The notes under the pieces were generated by a model, which was given only the letters and a program-made list of their open reading frames with translations, was not told the DNA's origin and searched no databases. A stretch of 64,000 bases of DNA from the NCBI RefSeq assembly GCF_027941915.1, contig NZ_CP116009.1, positions 3,162,001-3,226,000 on the forward strand. Direction: 5' to 3'. The translations under genes and the position numbers were made by a program. Below, in pieces: positions 53,484-63,084 of this stretch. Source of the stretch: Ramlibacter tataouinensis. GTDB taxonomy: Bacteria > Pseudomonadota > Gammaproteobacteria > Burkholderiales > Burkholderiaceae_C. How positions within the stretch are numbered: the first letter of the stretch is position 1; every line of letters starts with the position of its first letter.

Positions 53484-55472
53484 TCATCGGGCGTAGAGCA
53501 CCGACGGCAGCCACAGGCCGATCTGGGGCCAGATGTAGAGCAGCACGATCGCGATGATCTGGATGCCCATGAAAGGCATCATGCCCAGGAAGATCTGGTT
53601 GAGCGTGACGTGCGGCGGCGAGACGCCCTTCAGGTAGAAGGCCGACATCGCCACCGGCGGCGACAGGAACGCCGTCTGCAGGTTCAGCGCCACCAGCAGC
53701 CCGAAGAACAACGGATCGACGTTGAAGTTGTCCAGCAGCGGGATGAAGATGGGCATGAAGATCACGATGATCTCGGTCCACTCCAGCGGCCAGCCCAGGA
53801 TGAAGATGATGACCTGGGTGAGCACCAGGAACTGGGTCGTGGTCAGGTCCATCGACAGCACCCAGCGCTCCACCAGCTCCTGTCCGCCCAGCAGCGCGAA
53901 GGCGGCCGAGAAGATCGCCGAGCCGACGAACAGCCAGCACACCATGGCCGAGGTCTTCGCGGTCAGGAACACGCTTTCCTTGAGCATCGGCATCGAGAAC
54001 TGCCGGTACGCCACGGCCAGCACGAGGCCGCCCAGCGCCCCCACGGCTGCCGCTTCCGTCGGCGTGGCCAGGCCCAGCACGATGGAACCCAGCACGGCCA
54101 GGATCAGGATGACCAGCGGGAAGAAGCTGGTCAGCAGCATCTTGAAGACCTCCAGCCGCGCGAAGCTCAGCATCGCGTAGTACACGGCTAGCGCGGCCGC
54201 GCCGACACCCAGCCCGATCCAGTAGCCCAGCGGCACCTGCCCGGCCGGGGCCGCGCCGCCATTGCCGGGTTCCCTCACGCCATCGGCGGCCGGGGGTTCC
54301 TTGACACCGTCAGCCGACAGCTCCTGTCCGCCCTCGCCGGGAGCCTCGGCCCCGGGGGGCTCCTTCACGCCCTGGTCGTCGGCTTCCTGCGCGGACTCGG
54401 CCGCGGGCGGCTCCTGCAGCCCGCCGGACTCGGCACCGGGAGGCTCCTGCAGCCCCCCGGAATGGCGTTCCTCGGCGGGCGATTCACCCATGCGGGTCAG
54501 CTCGGTACTGCCTGCCTCCACGGCCACCGGCGCGCTCTGCAGACGGTAGGTCCCGATTGCAACCAGAGCGAACAGCAGCGCGGGCAGCAGCGCCATGAAC
54601 AGCTGGCGCAGCAGGTAGCCGGTCGGCACATCGCGGTTGCGGCTGCCCTTGAGTGCGGCCAGCAGTCCCGCAAGGGCATGGCCGCGGCCGTCGGCCGGCG
54701 TGATCTTCTGCGTCAGCGGCGGCAAGTGGACGATCCGCTCTTCGGCCGAGAGGGGCGGCGCCAGGGAAGGCTTGACCTTGGCCAGGACCACCACGTAGAG
54801 CACATACAGGCCGGCCAGCATGATTCCGGGAAAGAACGCCCCGGCGTACAGCTGCACGACCGAAACCCCCGCGGTCGCGCCGTACACGATCAGCAGCACC
54901 GAGGGCGGGATCAGGATGCCCAGGCAGCCACCGGCCGTGATCGTTCCGGCGGTGAGCTGGATGCTGTAGCCGGCGCGCAGCATGGCCGGCATCGCCAGCA
55001 GGCCCATCAGCGTGACGACGGCGCCGACGATGCCGGTGGCCGTGGCGAAGATGGCGCAGGTCACGATCGTGGCCACACCCAGGGCACCGGGCACCCGCGC
55101 CAGCATCAGGTGGATGCTGCGAAACAGCTTCTCGATCAGGTTGGCCCGCTCGACCAGGTAACCCATGAAGACGAACAGCGGGATGGCAATCAGCACGTCG
55201 TTGGCCATCGTCTTGTAGGCGGCCTGCACCATCAGGTCCAGCGTGTGGGTGGTGTTGCGCCCGTACGCCAGCCAGGTGAAGATCATGCCCATGCCCATCA
55301 GCGTGAAGGCCGTCGGGAAGCCGAGCATGATGGCCACCACCACCAGCGACAGCATCAGCAGGCCGATGTGGCCCCGCTCGATCTGGTCCACGCTGACCAG
55401 CATGTAGAGCGCGCCGGCGACGATCAGCCCCATCAGGCTGAAGCCGAACCAGAGTTCCTTGCGAACCTTCAC
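53484..55472 (-). CDS. dctM: TRAP transporter large permease (DctM) with a repeat-containing insert
   Basis: 662 residues, about 200 longer than usual DctM. The helices start FGFSLMGLIVAGALYMLV and carry TRAP motifs AIPLFVFMGYLVERANLIEKL and GCLGILIPPSVLLIVYGATAGVS; the C-terminal half has ATPTEAAAVGALGGLVLAVAY and SPPVAMSAFYLKG. Between them is a hydrophilic insert (about residues 335-420) with four to five copies of a G-[LV]-[QKR]-E-P-P-type unit (such as GGLQEPPGAES, GVKEPPAADG). It should import an organic acid with DctQ and DctP, driven by the sodium gradient. Overlaps dctQ by 4 bp. Confidence 0.92.
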   Translation of the reverse strand: MKVRKELWFGFSLMGLIVAGALYMLVSVDQIERGHIGLLMLSLVVVAIMLGFPTAFTLMGMGMIFTWLAYGRNTTHTLDLMVQAAYKTMANDVLIAIPLFVFMGYLVERANLIEKLFRSIHLMLARVPGALGVATIVTCAIFATATGIVGAVVTLMGLLAMPAMLRAGYSIQLTAGTITAGGCLGILIPPSVLLIVYGATAGVSVVQLYAGAFFPGIMLAGLYVLYVVVLAKVKPSLAPPLSAEERIVHLPPLTQKITPADGRGHALAGLLAALKGSRNRDVPTGYLLRQLFMALLPALLFALVAIGTYRLQSAPVAVEAGSTELTRMGESPAEERHSGGLQEPPGAESGGLQEPPAAESAQEADDQGVKEPPGAEAPGEGGQELSADGVKEPPAADGVREPGNGGAAPAGQVPLGYWIGLGVGAAALAVYYAMLSFARLEVFKMLLTSFFPLVILILAVLGSIVLGLATPTEAAAVGALGGLVLAVAYRQFSMPMLKESVFLTAKTSAMVCWLFVGSAIFSAAFALLGGQELVERWVLSMDLTTTQFLVLTQVIIFILGWPLEWTEIIVIFMPIFIPLLDNFNVDPLFFGLLVALNLQTAFLSPPVAMSAFYLKGVSPPHVTLNQIFLGMMPFMGIQIIAIVLLYIWPQIGLWLPSVLYAR

Positions 55473-56104
55473 AGTGAGCCCCTTTCTGCGGGCGGCGCTG
55501 CCACGATGCCGCCGCGCTCATCGGGATTCACCGTCGCGTCGTCGGCATGGACCATGGCCTTGAGCTTCTCGACGTCGACCTCTTCCACGTCCTGGATACG
55601 CGAGGGCCATTCGCCGTCACGGATGCAGATCACGCAGCGCGCGATCTCGACGAAGCCCTGCAGCAGCAGGATCGCGCCGGCGAAGGAGATGAAGAACTTG
55701 AATGGATAGACCGGCAGTGGATCGGCATTGAACGTCTGCTCGCGAATGGCGAGCGATTCGCCGAAGTAGATCCAGCCCGCCCAGGTCAGCGCGACGACCC
55801 CGGGCAGGAAGAAGATGATGTAGAGGATCAGGTCCAGCGTGGCCTGCGTGCGCGGGCGGAAGAACCCGTAGAGCACGTCTCCGCGCACGTGGCCGTTCTT
55901 GGCCAGGGTGTACGCGCCGGCCATCATGAACATCACCCCGTACTGCATGATCTGCGCGTCGAGCATCCAGCCGTGCGGCTGCGCGAGCACATAGCGGGAG
56001 AAGACCTCCCAGGAGATCATCACGGTCAGCGAGACGATGAGCCAGGCGAACAGCTGTCCGAGCCAGGTGGACAGCCGGTCGATCGCCAGGAGGAGTTTCT
56101 GCAT
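55469..56104 (-). CDS. dctQ: TRAP transporter small permease (DctQ)
   Basis: 211 residues with four membrane helices (LFAWLIVSLTVMISWEVFSRYVL, IMQYGVMFMMAGAYTLAKNG, LDLILYIIFFLPGVVALTWAG, FFISFAGAILLLQGF). The DctQ motif ISWEVFSRYVL and KNGHVRGDVLYGF are present. The last 45 residues are polar and acidic. It pairs with DctM, whose gene overlaps the stop. Confidence 0.9.
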   Translation of the reverse strand: MQKLLLAIDRLSTWLGQLFAWLIVSLTVMISWEVFSRYVLAQPHGWMLDAQIMQYGVMFMMAGAYTLAKNGHVRGDVLYGFFRPRTQATLDLILYIIFFLPGVVALTWAGWIYFGESLAIREQTFNADPLPVYPFKFFISFAGAILLLQGFVEIARCVICIRDGEWPSRIQDVEEVDVEKLKAMVHADDATVNPDERGGIVAAPPAERGSL

Positions 56105-56139
56105 GTTTGTCCCTTGGACGTTTGTCGGAGGCCAGACGC

Positions 56140-56170
56140 GAAAAGGGCGGCTGTTTGCCGCAGCCGCCCT
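56140..56170 (-). terminator. Intra-operon terminator between dctP and dctQ
   Basis: On the minus strand AGGGCGGCTG pairs with CAGCCGCCCT around a 7-nt loop and is followed by TTTT. It sits between dctP (stop at 56195) and dctQ (start at 56104). Partial termination would give more binding protein than permease. Confidence 0.75.
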
Positions 56171-56194
56171 CTGGAGTGGCCCGCTTTGGGGGCG

Positions 56195-57319
56195 TCAGCT
56201 CTTCTTCGTGCCCTTGCCGAAATAGCGGTTGTAAGCCATGCGGAAATCGACCGTGTAGTCGTTCTGCCACTGGCCGGCGCGCGAGGCGAACTCCTTCTGC
56301 GAATCCAGCACCTTCTTGAAGTGCGGGTTCTCGGCGGCCTTCTTGGCCGTGACCTTGTCCCAGGCGTCGAGCTGGGCGCGCAGGATGGAATCGGGCGTCT
56401 TGTAGAAGTTGACCTTGTCCTTGGTCTTGAGATCGATGTAGTCCTTCGAGTTGCGGTCGATCGCCTTCCAGCTCATGTCGGCGCTCGCCGCCTGCACGCC
56501 GTAGTCGATGATCGACTTGAGTTCCTGCGGCAGTGCGTTGAACTTGGCCTTGTTGAACAGGATCTCGAACTGCTCGCCGGACTGGTGGAAGCTCTGCAGC
56601 ATGCAGTTCTTGGCGACGTCGGGAAAGCCCAGCACGCGGTCGGACGAGGCGTTGTTGAACTCGGCCGCGTCGAGCAGGCCGCGGTCCAGGGCCGGCACGA
56701 TTTCACCGCCCGGCAGCGGGTTCACGGCCACGCCCAGTTCATTGAACACGTCCACTGCCAGGCCGACGGTGCGGAACTTCAGCCCCTTGAGCTGGCTGAC
56801 GTTGGATACCGGCTTGCGGAACCAGCCGAGCGGCTGCACCGGCATCGGGCCGTACAGGTAGGAGACCACGTCCATGTTGATGGACTTGTAGATGTCCTCC
56901 AGCAGCGCCTTGCCGCCGCCGTAGTAGTGCCAGGCCAGCACCATGTTCGGGTCCATGCCGAAGGCCGGGCCCGAGCCCCACAGCGCCAGCGCGGAGTTCT
57001 TGCCGTAGTGGTAGGCCACCACGCCATGGCCGCCGTCGAGCGTGCCCTTGTTGACGGCTTCGAGCAGCTGGAACGCCGGCACCACGGCGCCGGCGGGCAG
57101 CACTTCGATCTTGAGCTTGCCGCCGGCCATGTCGTTGACCTTCTTGGCGAAGTCCTGCGCGTACTCGTGGAAGATGTCCTTCGAGGGCCACGTGCTCTGA
57201 AAGCGGAACGACGCGGGGGCCGTCTGCGCCATGACCATCGGGGCGGTCACGGTGGCGCCGGCGGCAACCGCGGCGCCCTTGAGCAGGCTGCGGCGGCGCG
57301 GGGTGCTGGGAATCGTCAT
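56195..57319 (-). CDS. dctP: TRAP transporter substrate-binding protein (DctP family)
   Basis: 374-residue periplasmic binding protein. The signal peptide has a twin-arginine-type start (TPRRRSLLKGAAVAAGATV), so it may use the Tat system. The mature protein has the TRAP fold (FRFQSTWPSKDIFHEYAQDF) and the selectivity-helix Arg in GLKFRTVGLAVDVFNELG, which binds the substrate carboxylate. Related proteins bind 2-oxo acids or other monocarboxylates; the closeness to icmF and liv genes suggests branched-chain oxo acids, an inference. SD CAGGAGA precedes the ATG. Confidence 0.9.
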   Translation of the reverse strand: MTIPSTPRRRSLLKGAAVAAGATVTAPMVMAQTAPASFRFQSTWPSKDIFHEYAQDFAKKVNDMAGGKLKIEVLPAGAVVPAFQLLEAVNKGTLDGGHGVVAYHYGKNSALALWGSGPAFGMDPNMVLAWHYYGGGKALLEDIYKSINMDVVSYLYGPMPVQPLGWFRKPVSNVSQLKGLKFRTVGLAVDVFNELGVAVNPLPGGEIVPALDRGLLDAAEFNNASSDRVLGFPDVAKNCMLQSFHQSGEQFEILFNKAKFNALPQELKSIIDYGVQAASADMSWKAIDRNSKDYIDLKTKDKVNFYKTPDSILRAQLDAWDKVTAKKAAENPHFKKVLDSQKEFASRAGQWQNDYTVDFRMAYNRYFGKGTKKS

Positions 57320-57424
57320 GCTGTCTCCTGTCAGTCTCTCTGGTTGTTGGCAGGCAATCTTTGAAGGCCGGGCTGCCTGCGTTGAAGAGGGTTTACACGG
57401 AGAGCGGCAACCGGTCCGGTGCGG

Positions 57425-57449
57425 CGCTTCATACTTAGGCGCTAAGCGC
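57425..57449. promoter_or_regulatory. Inverted repeat in the dctP/rhodanese divergent region
   Basis: GCGCTT (57425-57430) and AAGCGC (57444-57449) flank CTTAG-GCG-CTAAG (57434-57446), making a nested dyad about 106 bp upstream of dctP and 111 bp upstream of the rhodanese gene. Candidate operator for the divergent promoters. Confidence 0.4.
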
Positions 57450-57559
57450 GTGCGGCTCGCGCGCGGGCGCGGCGCACGTCGTCAGGCTGTTGCCAGCTTC
57501 GGCCCTTGCCTGGGCCGTGCGTGACCGGCGGCAGGCGCTGGCAGAATCAAGGCGACACC

Positions 57560-58030
57560 ATGGCAGAGTCGAAACAACCACCCCCGCCGGGCGGTGCCCT
57601 CGCGGCACCGGCCCGGGATGTGCCAGTGCCGCGGCCGGCCGAGGGTTATGCCGGCGACGTTTCCCCCGAGCTGGCCTGCGAGTGGTGGCGCCGCGGCGAG
57701 GCCGTGCTGGTGGACGTGCGCAGCGACGCCGAGCGCGAGTGGGTCGGCTTCATTCCGGGCGCCGTGGCGCTGGCCTGGAAGCAGTGGCCCGGCATGGCGC
57801 TCAATCCCGGCTTCGACGAAGGCTTGCGGGCGGCGGTGCCGGCCGGCCACAAGGCCGTGCTGCTGTGCCGCAGCGGCGTGCGATCCATCGCCGCCGCCCG
57901 CCGCGCCACCGAGCTGGGCCTGGAGGCCTACAACATCCTCGAAGGCTTCGAAGGCGACGCCGACGACGAAGGCCACCGCGGCCGCAAGGGCGGCTGGCGC
58001 CTGCGCGGCCTGCCCTGGCGGCAGAACTGA
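57560..58030 (+). CDS. Rhodanese-like domain protein
   Basis: 156 residues: a Pro-rich N-terminal 30 residues, then a single rhodanese domain (about 38-145) with [23 protein letters not shown] and the active-site Cys loop [14 protein letters not shown]. It may act as a thiosulfate:thiol sulfurtransferase or sulfur carrier; no partner gene is adjacent. The ATG at 57560 (MAESKQPP) is used. argJ follows after 23 bp. Confidence 0.88.
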   Translation: MAESKQPPPPGGALAAPARDVPVPRPAEGYAGDVSPELACEWWRRGEAVLVDVRSDAEREWVGFIPGAVALAWKQWPGMALNPGFDEGLRAAVPAGHKAVLLCRSGVRSIAAARRATELGLEAYNILEGFEGDADDEGHRGRKGGWRLRGLPWRQN

Positions 58031-58053
58031 ATCCCTTTTTCCTTGATGACGAC

Positions 58054-59280
58054 ATGGCAGTGAACCTTTCCGCCCCGAGCGCGGGCGACCTCCGCCCCGT
58101 GCCCGGGCTTTCCATTGGCGTGGCCGAAGCCGGCGTGCGCAAGGCCAACCGCAAGGACCTGACGGTCTTCCTGCTGGAGCCGGGGGCGGCGGTAGCCGGC
58201 GTCTTCACGCGCAACCGTTTTTGCGCCGCCCCGGTGCAGGTGTGCCGCGAGCACCTGGCCGGGGGCGACATCCGCGCGCTGGTGATCAACACCGGCAATG
58301 CCAACGCCGGCACCGGCGAGGAGGGGCTGGTGCGGGCGCGCGCCACCTGCGCGGCGCTGGCGCGCCAGCTCGGCATCGCACCGGGGCAGGTGCTGCCGTT
58401 TTCCACCGGCGTGATCATGGAGCCGCTGCCGCTGGACCGGATCGAAGCGGGTCTGCCGGCAGCCATCGCCGATGCCCGGCCGGACCATTGGCTGCGCGCG
58501 GCGGAGGGCATCATGACCACGGATACCGTGGCCAAGGCGGCCAGCGCCACGGTGCGCATCGCCGGGGCCGAGGTCTCGATCACCGGCATCAGCAAGGGCG
58601 CCGGCATGATCCGCCCCAACATGGCCACCATGCTGGGATTCCTGGCCACGGATGCGTGCATCGCGCAGCCCCTGCTGCGGCAACTGGCGCAGGAGCTTGC
58701 CGACGGTTCGTTCAACCGCGTGACGGTCGACGGCGACACCTCGACCAACGATTCCTTCATCGTCATGGCCACCGGCAAGGCCGGGCACGCGCCGATCACT
58801 TCGCTCGACAGCGCCGAGGGCAGGGTGCTGAAGGAGGCGATGCTGCAGGTCTCGCGCCAGCTCGCGCAGGCCATCGTGCGCGACGGGGAAGGCGCGACCA
58901 AGTTCATCACGGTGCGGGTCGAGGGCGGCCGCGACGCCGCCGAATGCCGGCAGGTCGGCTATGCGATCGCCCACTCGCCGCTGGTCAAGACGGCATTCTT
59001 CGCGAGCGACCCCAACCTGGGCCGGATCCTCGCCGCCGTCGGCTATGCCGGCATCGAAGACCTGGACCAGGCCGGCATCGACCTCTGGCTGGACGACGTC
59101 CACGTGGCGCACAAGGGCGGACGCCACCCGGCCTACCGCGAAGAGGATGGGCAGCGCGTGATGAAGCAGGCCGAGATCACGGTGCGCGTGGGGCTGGGCC
59201 GCGGCTCCGCGGCCGACACGCTCTGGACCTGCGATCTCAGCCACGACTACGTCAGCATCAACGCGGACTACCGCTCATGA
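58054..59280 (+). CDS. argJ: Bifunctional ornithine acetyltransferase/N-acetylglutamate synthase
   Basis: ArgJ moves the acetyl group from N-acetylornithine to glutamate in the cyclic arginine pathway. 408 residues. The self-cleavage site and nucleophile Thr are in [16 protein letters not shown]; the oxyanion region is [10 protein letters not shown] and the C-terminal subunit contains [16 protein letters not shown] and [21 protein letters not shown] at 58054. It overlaps the following ATPase gene by 4 bp. Confidence 0.95.
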   Translation: MAVNLSAPSAGDLRPVPGLSIGVAEAGVRKANRKDLTVFLLEPGAAVAGVFTRNRFCAAPVQVCREHLAGGDIRALVINTGNANAGTGEEGLVRARATCAALARQLGIAPGQVLPFSTGVIMEPLPLDRIEAGLPAAIADARPDHWLRAAEGIMTTDTVAKAASATVRIAGAEVSITGISKGAGMIRPNMATMLGFLATDACIAQPLLRQLAQELADGSFNRVTVDGDTSTNDSFIVMATGKAGHAPITSLDSAEGRVLKEAMLQVSRQLAQAIVRDGEGATKFITVRVEGGRDAAECRQVGYAIAHSPLVKTAFFASDPNLGRILAAVGYAGIEDLDQAGIDLWLDDVHVAHKGGRHPAYREEDGQRVMKQAEITVRVGLGRGSAADTLWTCDLSHDYVSINADYRS

Positions 59281-60149
59281 GTGAACAGCTGGATCGCCTG
59301 GTCGAGCACGCGGCGCGTTTGCTCGACCGGCTGGAAGCCATCCTGCCGCAACCGCTGTCGGCACCCCGGTGGGATGTCGCCATCGCGTGGCGCTACCGCA
59401 AGCGCGCGTCCGGCCACGGGACGCTCGATCCGGTGCGCCATGTCGCCGGCATCCGCCTGTCCGACCTCAAGGAGATCGATGCGCAGAAGGAGCGCATCCA
59501 GCGCAACACGCAGCAGTTCGTCGCCGGCCAGCCGGCCAACAACGTGCTCCTGACCGGAGCGCGCGGCACCGGGAAGTCCTCGCTGATCAAGGCCTGCCTG
59601 AACGAGTACGCCGGCCAGGGCCTGCGGCTGATCGAGGTGGACAAGGCCGACATGACCGACCTGCCGGACATCGTCGACATCGTGGCCGGGCGGCCCGAGA
59701 AGTTCATCGTGTTCTGCGACGACCTCAGCTTCGAGGAAGGCGAGCCCGGCTACAAGGCGCTCAAGTCCATCCTCGACGGCTCGGTGGCGGCTGCCACGCC
59801 CAACCTGCTGGTCTACGCCACCAGCAACCGGCGCCACCTGCTGCCCGAGTACATGAAGGAGAACCTGAGCTACACCCACACCGACGATGGCGAGGTCCAC
59901 CCCGGCGAGGTGGTCGAGGAGAAGATTTCGCTGTCCGAGCGCTTCGGCCTGTGGGTGAGTTTCTACCCGTTCACCCAGGACGAGTACCTGGCGATCACGG
60001 CGCAGTGGCTGGCCTCGTTCGGGGTGCCGCCGGCTGCCATCGAGGCGGCGCGGGCCGAGGCGCTGGTGTGGGCGCTCGAGCGCGGATCGCGCAGCGGCCG
60101 GGTGGCCTACCAGTTCGCGCGCGACTGGGCCGGCCGGCATCCGGCATGA
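59277..60149 (+). CDS. DUF815 AAA+-like ATPase
   Basis: 290 residues. Walker A is [19 protein letters not shown], Walker [15 protein letters not shown], with sensor-1-like [20 protein letters not shown]815 proteins are conserved next to argJ/mutT in betaproteobacteria; their role is unknown. Translationally coupled on both sides (ATGA overlaps with argJ and mutT). Confidence 0.9.
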   Translation: MSEQLDRLVEHAARLLDRLEAILPQPLSAPRWDVAIAWRYRKRASGHGTLDPVRHVAGIRLSDLKEIDAQKERIQRNTQQFVAGQPANNVLLTGARGTGKSSLIKACLNEYAGQGLRLIEVDKADMTDLPDIVDIVAGRPEKFIVFCDDLSFEEGEPGYKALKSILDGSVAAATPNLLVYATSNRRHLLPEYMKENLSYTHTDDGEVHPGEVVEEKISLSERFGLWVSFYPFTQDEYLAITAQWLASFGVPPAAIEAARAEALVWALERGSRSGRVAYQFARDWAGRHPA

Positions 60150-60619
60150 CCGGCGTGCTCGTTGCCGACGCCGACCGCCCGCGCGAGGGCGGCCCGGGCC
60201 GCAAGGAAGTGGAAGTCGCTGTCGGCGTGCTGGTGCGCCCGGACGGGCGCTTCCTGCTCACCAGCCGGCCCGAGGGCAAGGTCTATGCAGGCTACTGGGA
60301 GTTCCCCGGCGGCAAGGTGGAGCCCGGCGAGACGGTCGAAGTTGCGCTGCGTCGTGAGCTGCGGGAGGAGATCGGCGTCGTCATCGGCGCGGTGCACCCG
60401 TGGCGCGTCGAGCGCGTCGACTACCCGCATGCGCTGGTGCGGCTGAATTTCTGCAAGGTGTTCGACTGGTCCGGCGAGCTGCACATGCACGAGGGCCAGC
60501 GCTGCTCGTGGGAGTCGCTGCCAGTGCAGGTGCAGCCGGTGCTGCCCGGCACCGTGCCGGTGCTGCAATGGTTCGCGCAGGAGCGCGGCTTCGCCGGCGC
60601 CACCCACGCGGGCGCCTGA
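60146..60619 (+). CDS. mutT: NUDIX hydrolase, MutT-like (8-oxo-dGTP diphosphatase)
   Basis: 157 residues. The complete Nudix box GGKVEPGETVEVALRRELREE-IGV is present, preceded by the MutT-like VAVGVLVRPDGRFLLTSRPEGKVYAGYWEFPGG. It should hydrolyse oxidised dGTP and prevent mutations. The N-terminal 22 residues are an extra polar stretch. It overlaps the ATPase gene by 4 bp and ends 3 bp before the convergent yacG. Confidence 0.91.
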   Translation: MTGVLVADADRPREGGPGRKEVEVAVGVLVRPDGRFLLTSRPEGKVYAGYWEFPGGKVEPGETVEVALRRELREEIGVVIGAVHPWRVERVDYPHALVRLNFCKVFDWSGELHMHEGQRCSWESLPVQVQPVLPGTVPVLQWFAQERGFAGATHAGA

Positions 60620-60622
60620 AGT

Positions 60623-60838
60623 TCACTGCAGCTTCGGGTCGCCGAAAGGCTGGTCGTCCGGGGGCGTTTCGTCCGGCACCCGGAAGCTCTCGCTGGCCCA
60701 GGCGCCCAGGTCCAGGCCCTTGCAGCGCGCGCTGCAGAACGGCCGGTAGGGGTTGCCGGGCGAGTAGATGCTGTCGCCGCCGCATTGCGGGCACTTGACC
60801 ACCCGCTGCGGCGCGCGCTTGCCGCTGTCGCTTGCCAT
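60623..60838 (-). CDS. yacG: DNA gyrase inhibitor YacG
   Basis: 71 residues. The zinc-binding site is KCPQCGGD and FCSARCKG (C-x2-C-x15-C-x3-C), followed by the acidic tail. YacG binds the C-terminal domain of GyrB and blocks DNA binding. It follows zapD by 2 bp, part of the coaE-zapD-yacG group. Confidence 0.93.
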   Translation of the reverse strand: MASDSGKRAPQRVVKCPQCGGDSIYSPGNPYRPFCSARCKGLDLGAWASESFRVPDETPPDDQPFGDPKLQ

Positions 60839-60840
60839 GC

Positions 60841-61596
60841 TCAGGAACACAGGGTCAGTTCGAAACCCGCATTCTCGTGGCTGGGCTGCAGGCGATCGCT
60901 GCCTTCCTGGCGCATCAGCCGCACCGACACCATCAGCCGGTTGCCGCTGATCTCCGGCACCAGCTGCAGGGCGGGGTCGATGCGCAGCCGCAGCAGCTGG
61001 AAGCTGCGGCCCTGCGGCAGCGTCTGCTGGAAGTGGCCATCGACGGCCATCACCTTCTGCGCCGTGCCCGAATCGCGCAGCAGCTTGAGCAGCAGGTGGA
61101 CCGATTCGGCCAGCGGGCCCAGGCAGCGCGCCCAGCGGCCGAGATCGGCCTGTCGCGTGGCTGCATCGAGCTGCTGCCAGGCGTAGTAGCCGGGGAGGTC
61201 GAATTCGCAGGTGCCGCCCGGGATGCCGATGCGGCTGCGGATACTCATCAGCCACTCGTTCTCGGTGAGCGACTGGCCGGCCTTGCCGGGCTGGCCGTTG
61301 AGGGCCGCGAAGCAGGCGTCGAGCTGTCCCACTACCTCGTCGAGCACGCCCTCCGCGATGGCCGGGTTGCCGCGGTAGCCGTTGAGGACGGACTTCTGCT
61401 TTTCCAGGTCCTTCATCACGTCGGACTTGAGGTCGGCGCGCGCGGCCACGTCCATCACCTCGAACAGGGTGGCCAGCGCGTAGTGATGGTCGAGCGGGTG
61501 CTCGCGGGGGACCAGTTCACCGAGCCGGCGGAACAGGTGCTCCAGCCGCAGGTAGGTCCGGATTCGTTCGTTGAACGGGTACTCGTAGAGGATCAC
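60841..61596 (-). CDS. zapD: Cell division protein ZapD
   Basis: 251 residues; ZapD cross-links and bundles FtsZ filaments by binding the FtsZ C-terminal peptide. It matches the family from the N-terminus ([21 protein letters not shown]) to the C-terminus. The start is GTG at 61596. It is almost 60 kb from ftsZ in this window. Confidence 0.94.
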   Translation of the reverse strand: MILYEYPFNERIRTYLRLEHLFRRLGELVPREHPLDHHYALATLFEVMDVAARADLKSDVMKDLEKQKSVLNGYRGNPAIAEGVLDEVVGQLDACFAALNGQPGKAGQSLTENEWLMSIRSRIGIPGGTCEFDLPGYYAWQQLDAATRQADLGRWARCLGPLAESVHLLLKLLRDSGTAQKVMAVDGHFQQTLPQGRSFQLLRLRIDPALQLVPEISGNRLMVSVRLMRQEGSDRLQPSHENAGFELTLCS

Positions 61597-61633
61597 GCGG
61601 GCGGCAGGGTGGGGGGCATTCGCGGACGCGCCA

Positions 61634-62242
61634 TCATAGCCCGAAGGACCTAGCCGCTTCGCGCACCTGCGCCTGCAGCGCCTGCAACGAGAGCCCGCCG
61701 TCGTTGAAGATCACCGTGTCCGCGGCGGCCAGGCGCAAAGCGCGCGGCGCCTGCGCCGCGATGATGGCTTCGACCTGCGCCGGCTGCAGCGCGCTGCGCG
61801 CCACCACCCGCGCCACCTGAGTGGCGGGCGTGCAATCGATGACCAGCACGCGATCGACCTGGTGGCGCCAGCGGCCCGACTCCACCAGCAGCGGGATGTC
61901 GAAGACGATGCAGGCCGCGCCGGCCGCCAGCGCGGCCTGCACCTGGCGGGCGGTCTCGGCGCCCACCAGCGGATGGACGATCGCTTCCAGCTCGCGCCGG
62001 GCCTGCGGTTCCTCGTACACGCGCTCGCGCATGCGCTCGCGGTCCAGCGCGCCCTCGGGGGTGATGAACGCCGGCCCGAAACGGGCAGCGATGGCGGCAA
62101 TGGCGGCGCCGCCGGCGGCGGTGGTCGAACGCGAGATGGCGTCGGCGTCGATGACGGCCGCGCCCGCCGCCGCCAGCATCTGCAGCACCGTGCTCTTGCC
62201 GCTGCCGATGCCGCCGGTCAGGCCGATGCGCATCGCAGGCAT
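61634..62242 (-). CDS. coaE: Dephospho-CoA kinase
   Basis: CoaE phosphorylates dephospho-CoA, the last step of coenzyme A synthesis. 202 residues with the P-loop IGLTGGIGSGKSTVLQML, DADAISRSTT and VFDIPLLVESGRW. Two starts are possible, ATG at 62242 (2 bp after the pilD stop) and ATG at 62233; neither has an SD. Confidence 0.94.
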   Translation of the reverse strand: MPAMRIGLTGGIGSGKSTVLQMLAAAGAAVIDADAISRSTTAAGGAAIAAIAARFGPAFITPEGALDRERMRERVYEEPQARRELEAIVHPLVGAETARQVQAALAAGAACIVFDIPLLVESGRWRHQVDRVLVIDCTPATQVARVVARSALQPAQVEAIIAAQAPRALRLAAADTVIFNDGGLSLQALQAQVREAARSFGL

Positions 62243-62244
62243 GG

Positions 62245-63084
62245 CTACAGGCCGACCGCGCGCAGGATCGACGAGGGGCCGAACACCAGCGCCGTCAGGC
62301 CGGCGCCAGCCAGGAAGGGCCCGAACGGGATGGCGCCGCCTTCGCGCAGGTTGTCGGAGAGCTTCATTGCGATGCCGATGATCGCGCCGATCACCGAGGC
62401 CATCAGCACCATGGGGATCAACGCTTGCCAGCCGAACCAGGCGCCGAGCGCGGCGAACAGCTTGAAGTCGCCGTAGCCCATGCCTTCCTTGCCGGTCAGC
62501 AGCTTGAAACCCTGGTAGACCAGCCACAGCGACAGGTAGCCCGCCACCGCCCCCCACAGCGACTGCTGCAGCGTCAGGCCGTTCCAGCGCAGCGCGGCGG
62601 CGATCAGGCCGGCCCACACCAGCGGCAGCGTGATGTCGTCCGGCAGCAGCGTGGTGTCCCAGTCGATCAGGGCCAGGGCGAGCAGGGCCGCGGCGAAGCC
62701 GCACCAGGCCGCAGCCGTCCAGCTGATACCCCACTTCCAGCCGCAGAACGCAAAAAATCCGGCGGTGGCGATCTCCACCAGCGGATAACGCAAGCCGATC
62801 GGCGTGCCGCAGGAGGAGCACTTGCCGCGCAAGGCCAGGTAGCTCAGCACGGGGATGTTCTCGTACCAGCGGATCGCATGGCCGCAGTTGCGGCAGCGCG
62901 AGCGCGGCCGCACCAGGTTGAACGGCTCGGCCGGCGCCGGCGCCTGCCCGGCCAGCTCGGCGCATTCGGCCGCCCACTGCCGCTCCAGCATCCGGGGCAG
63001 CCGGTGGATGACGACGTTCAGGAAGCTGCCCACCAGCAACCCCAGGACGCCGGCCAGCACGGCGCCCGCTTCGACGGGAAACAT
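62245..63084 (-). CDS. pilD: Type IV prepilin peptidase/N-methyltransferase PilD
   Basis: 279-residue membrane protease that cuts and methylates prepilins and type II pseudopilins. The N-terminal cytoplasmic loop has the zinc cysteines CRNCGHA and CSSCG; the two catalytic Asp are in ALIDWDTTLLPDDI and the GxGD motif GMGYGDFKLFAALGAW. It overlaps pilC by 1 bp. Confidence 0.95.
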   Translation of the reverse strand: MFPVEAGAVLAGVLGLLVGSFLNVVIHRLPRMLERQWAAECAELAGQAPAPAEPFNLVRPRSRCRNCGHAIRWYENIPVLSYLALRGKCSSCGTPIGLRYPLVEIATAGFFAFCGWKWGISWTAAAWCGFAAALLALALIDWDTTLLPDDITLPLVWAGLIAAALRWNGLTLQQSLWGAVAGYLSLWLVYQGFKLLTGKEGMGYGDFKLFAALGAWFGWQALIPMVLMASVIGAIIGIAMKLSDNLREGGAIPFGPFLAGAGLTALVFGPSSILRAVGL

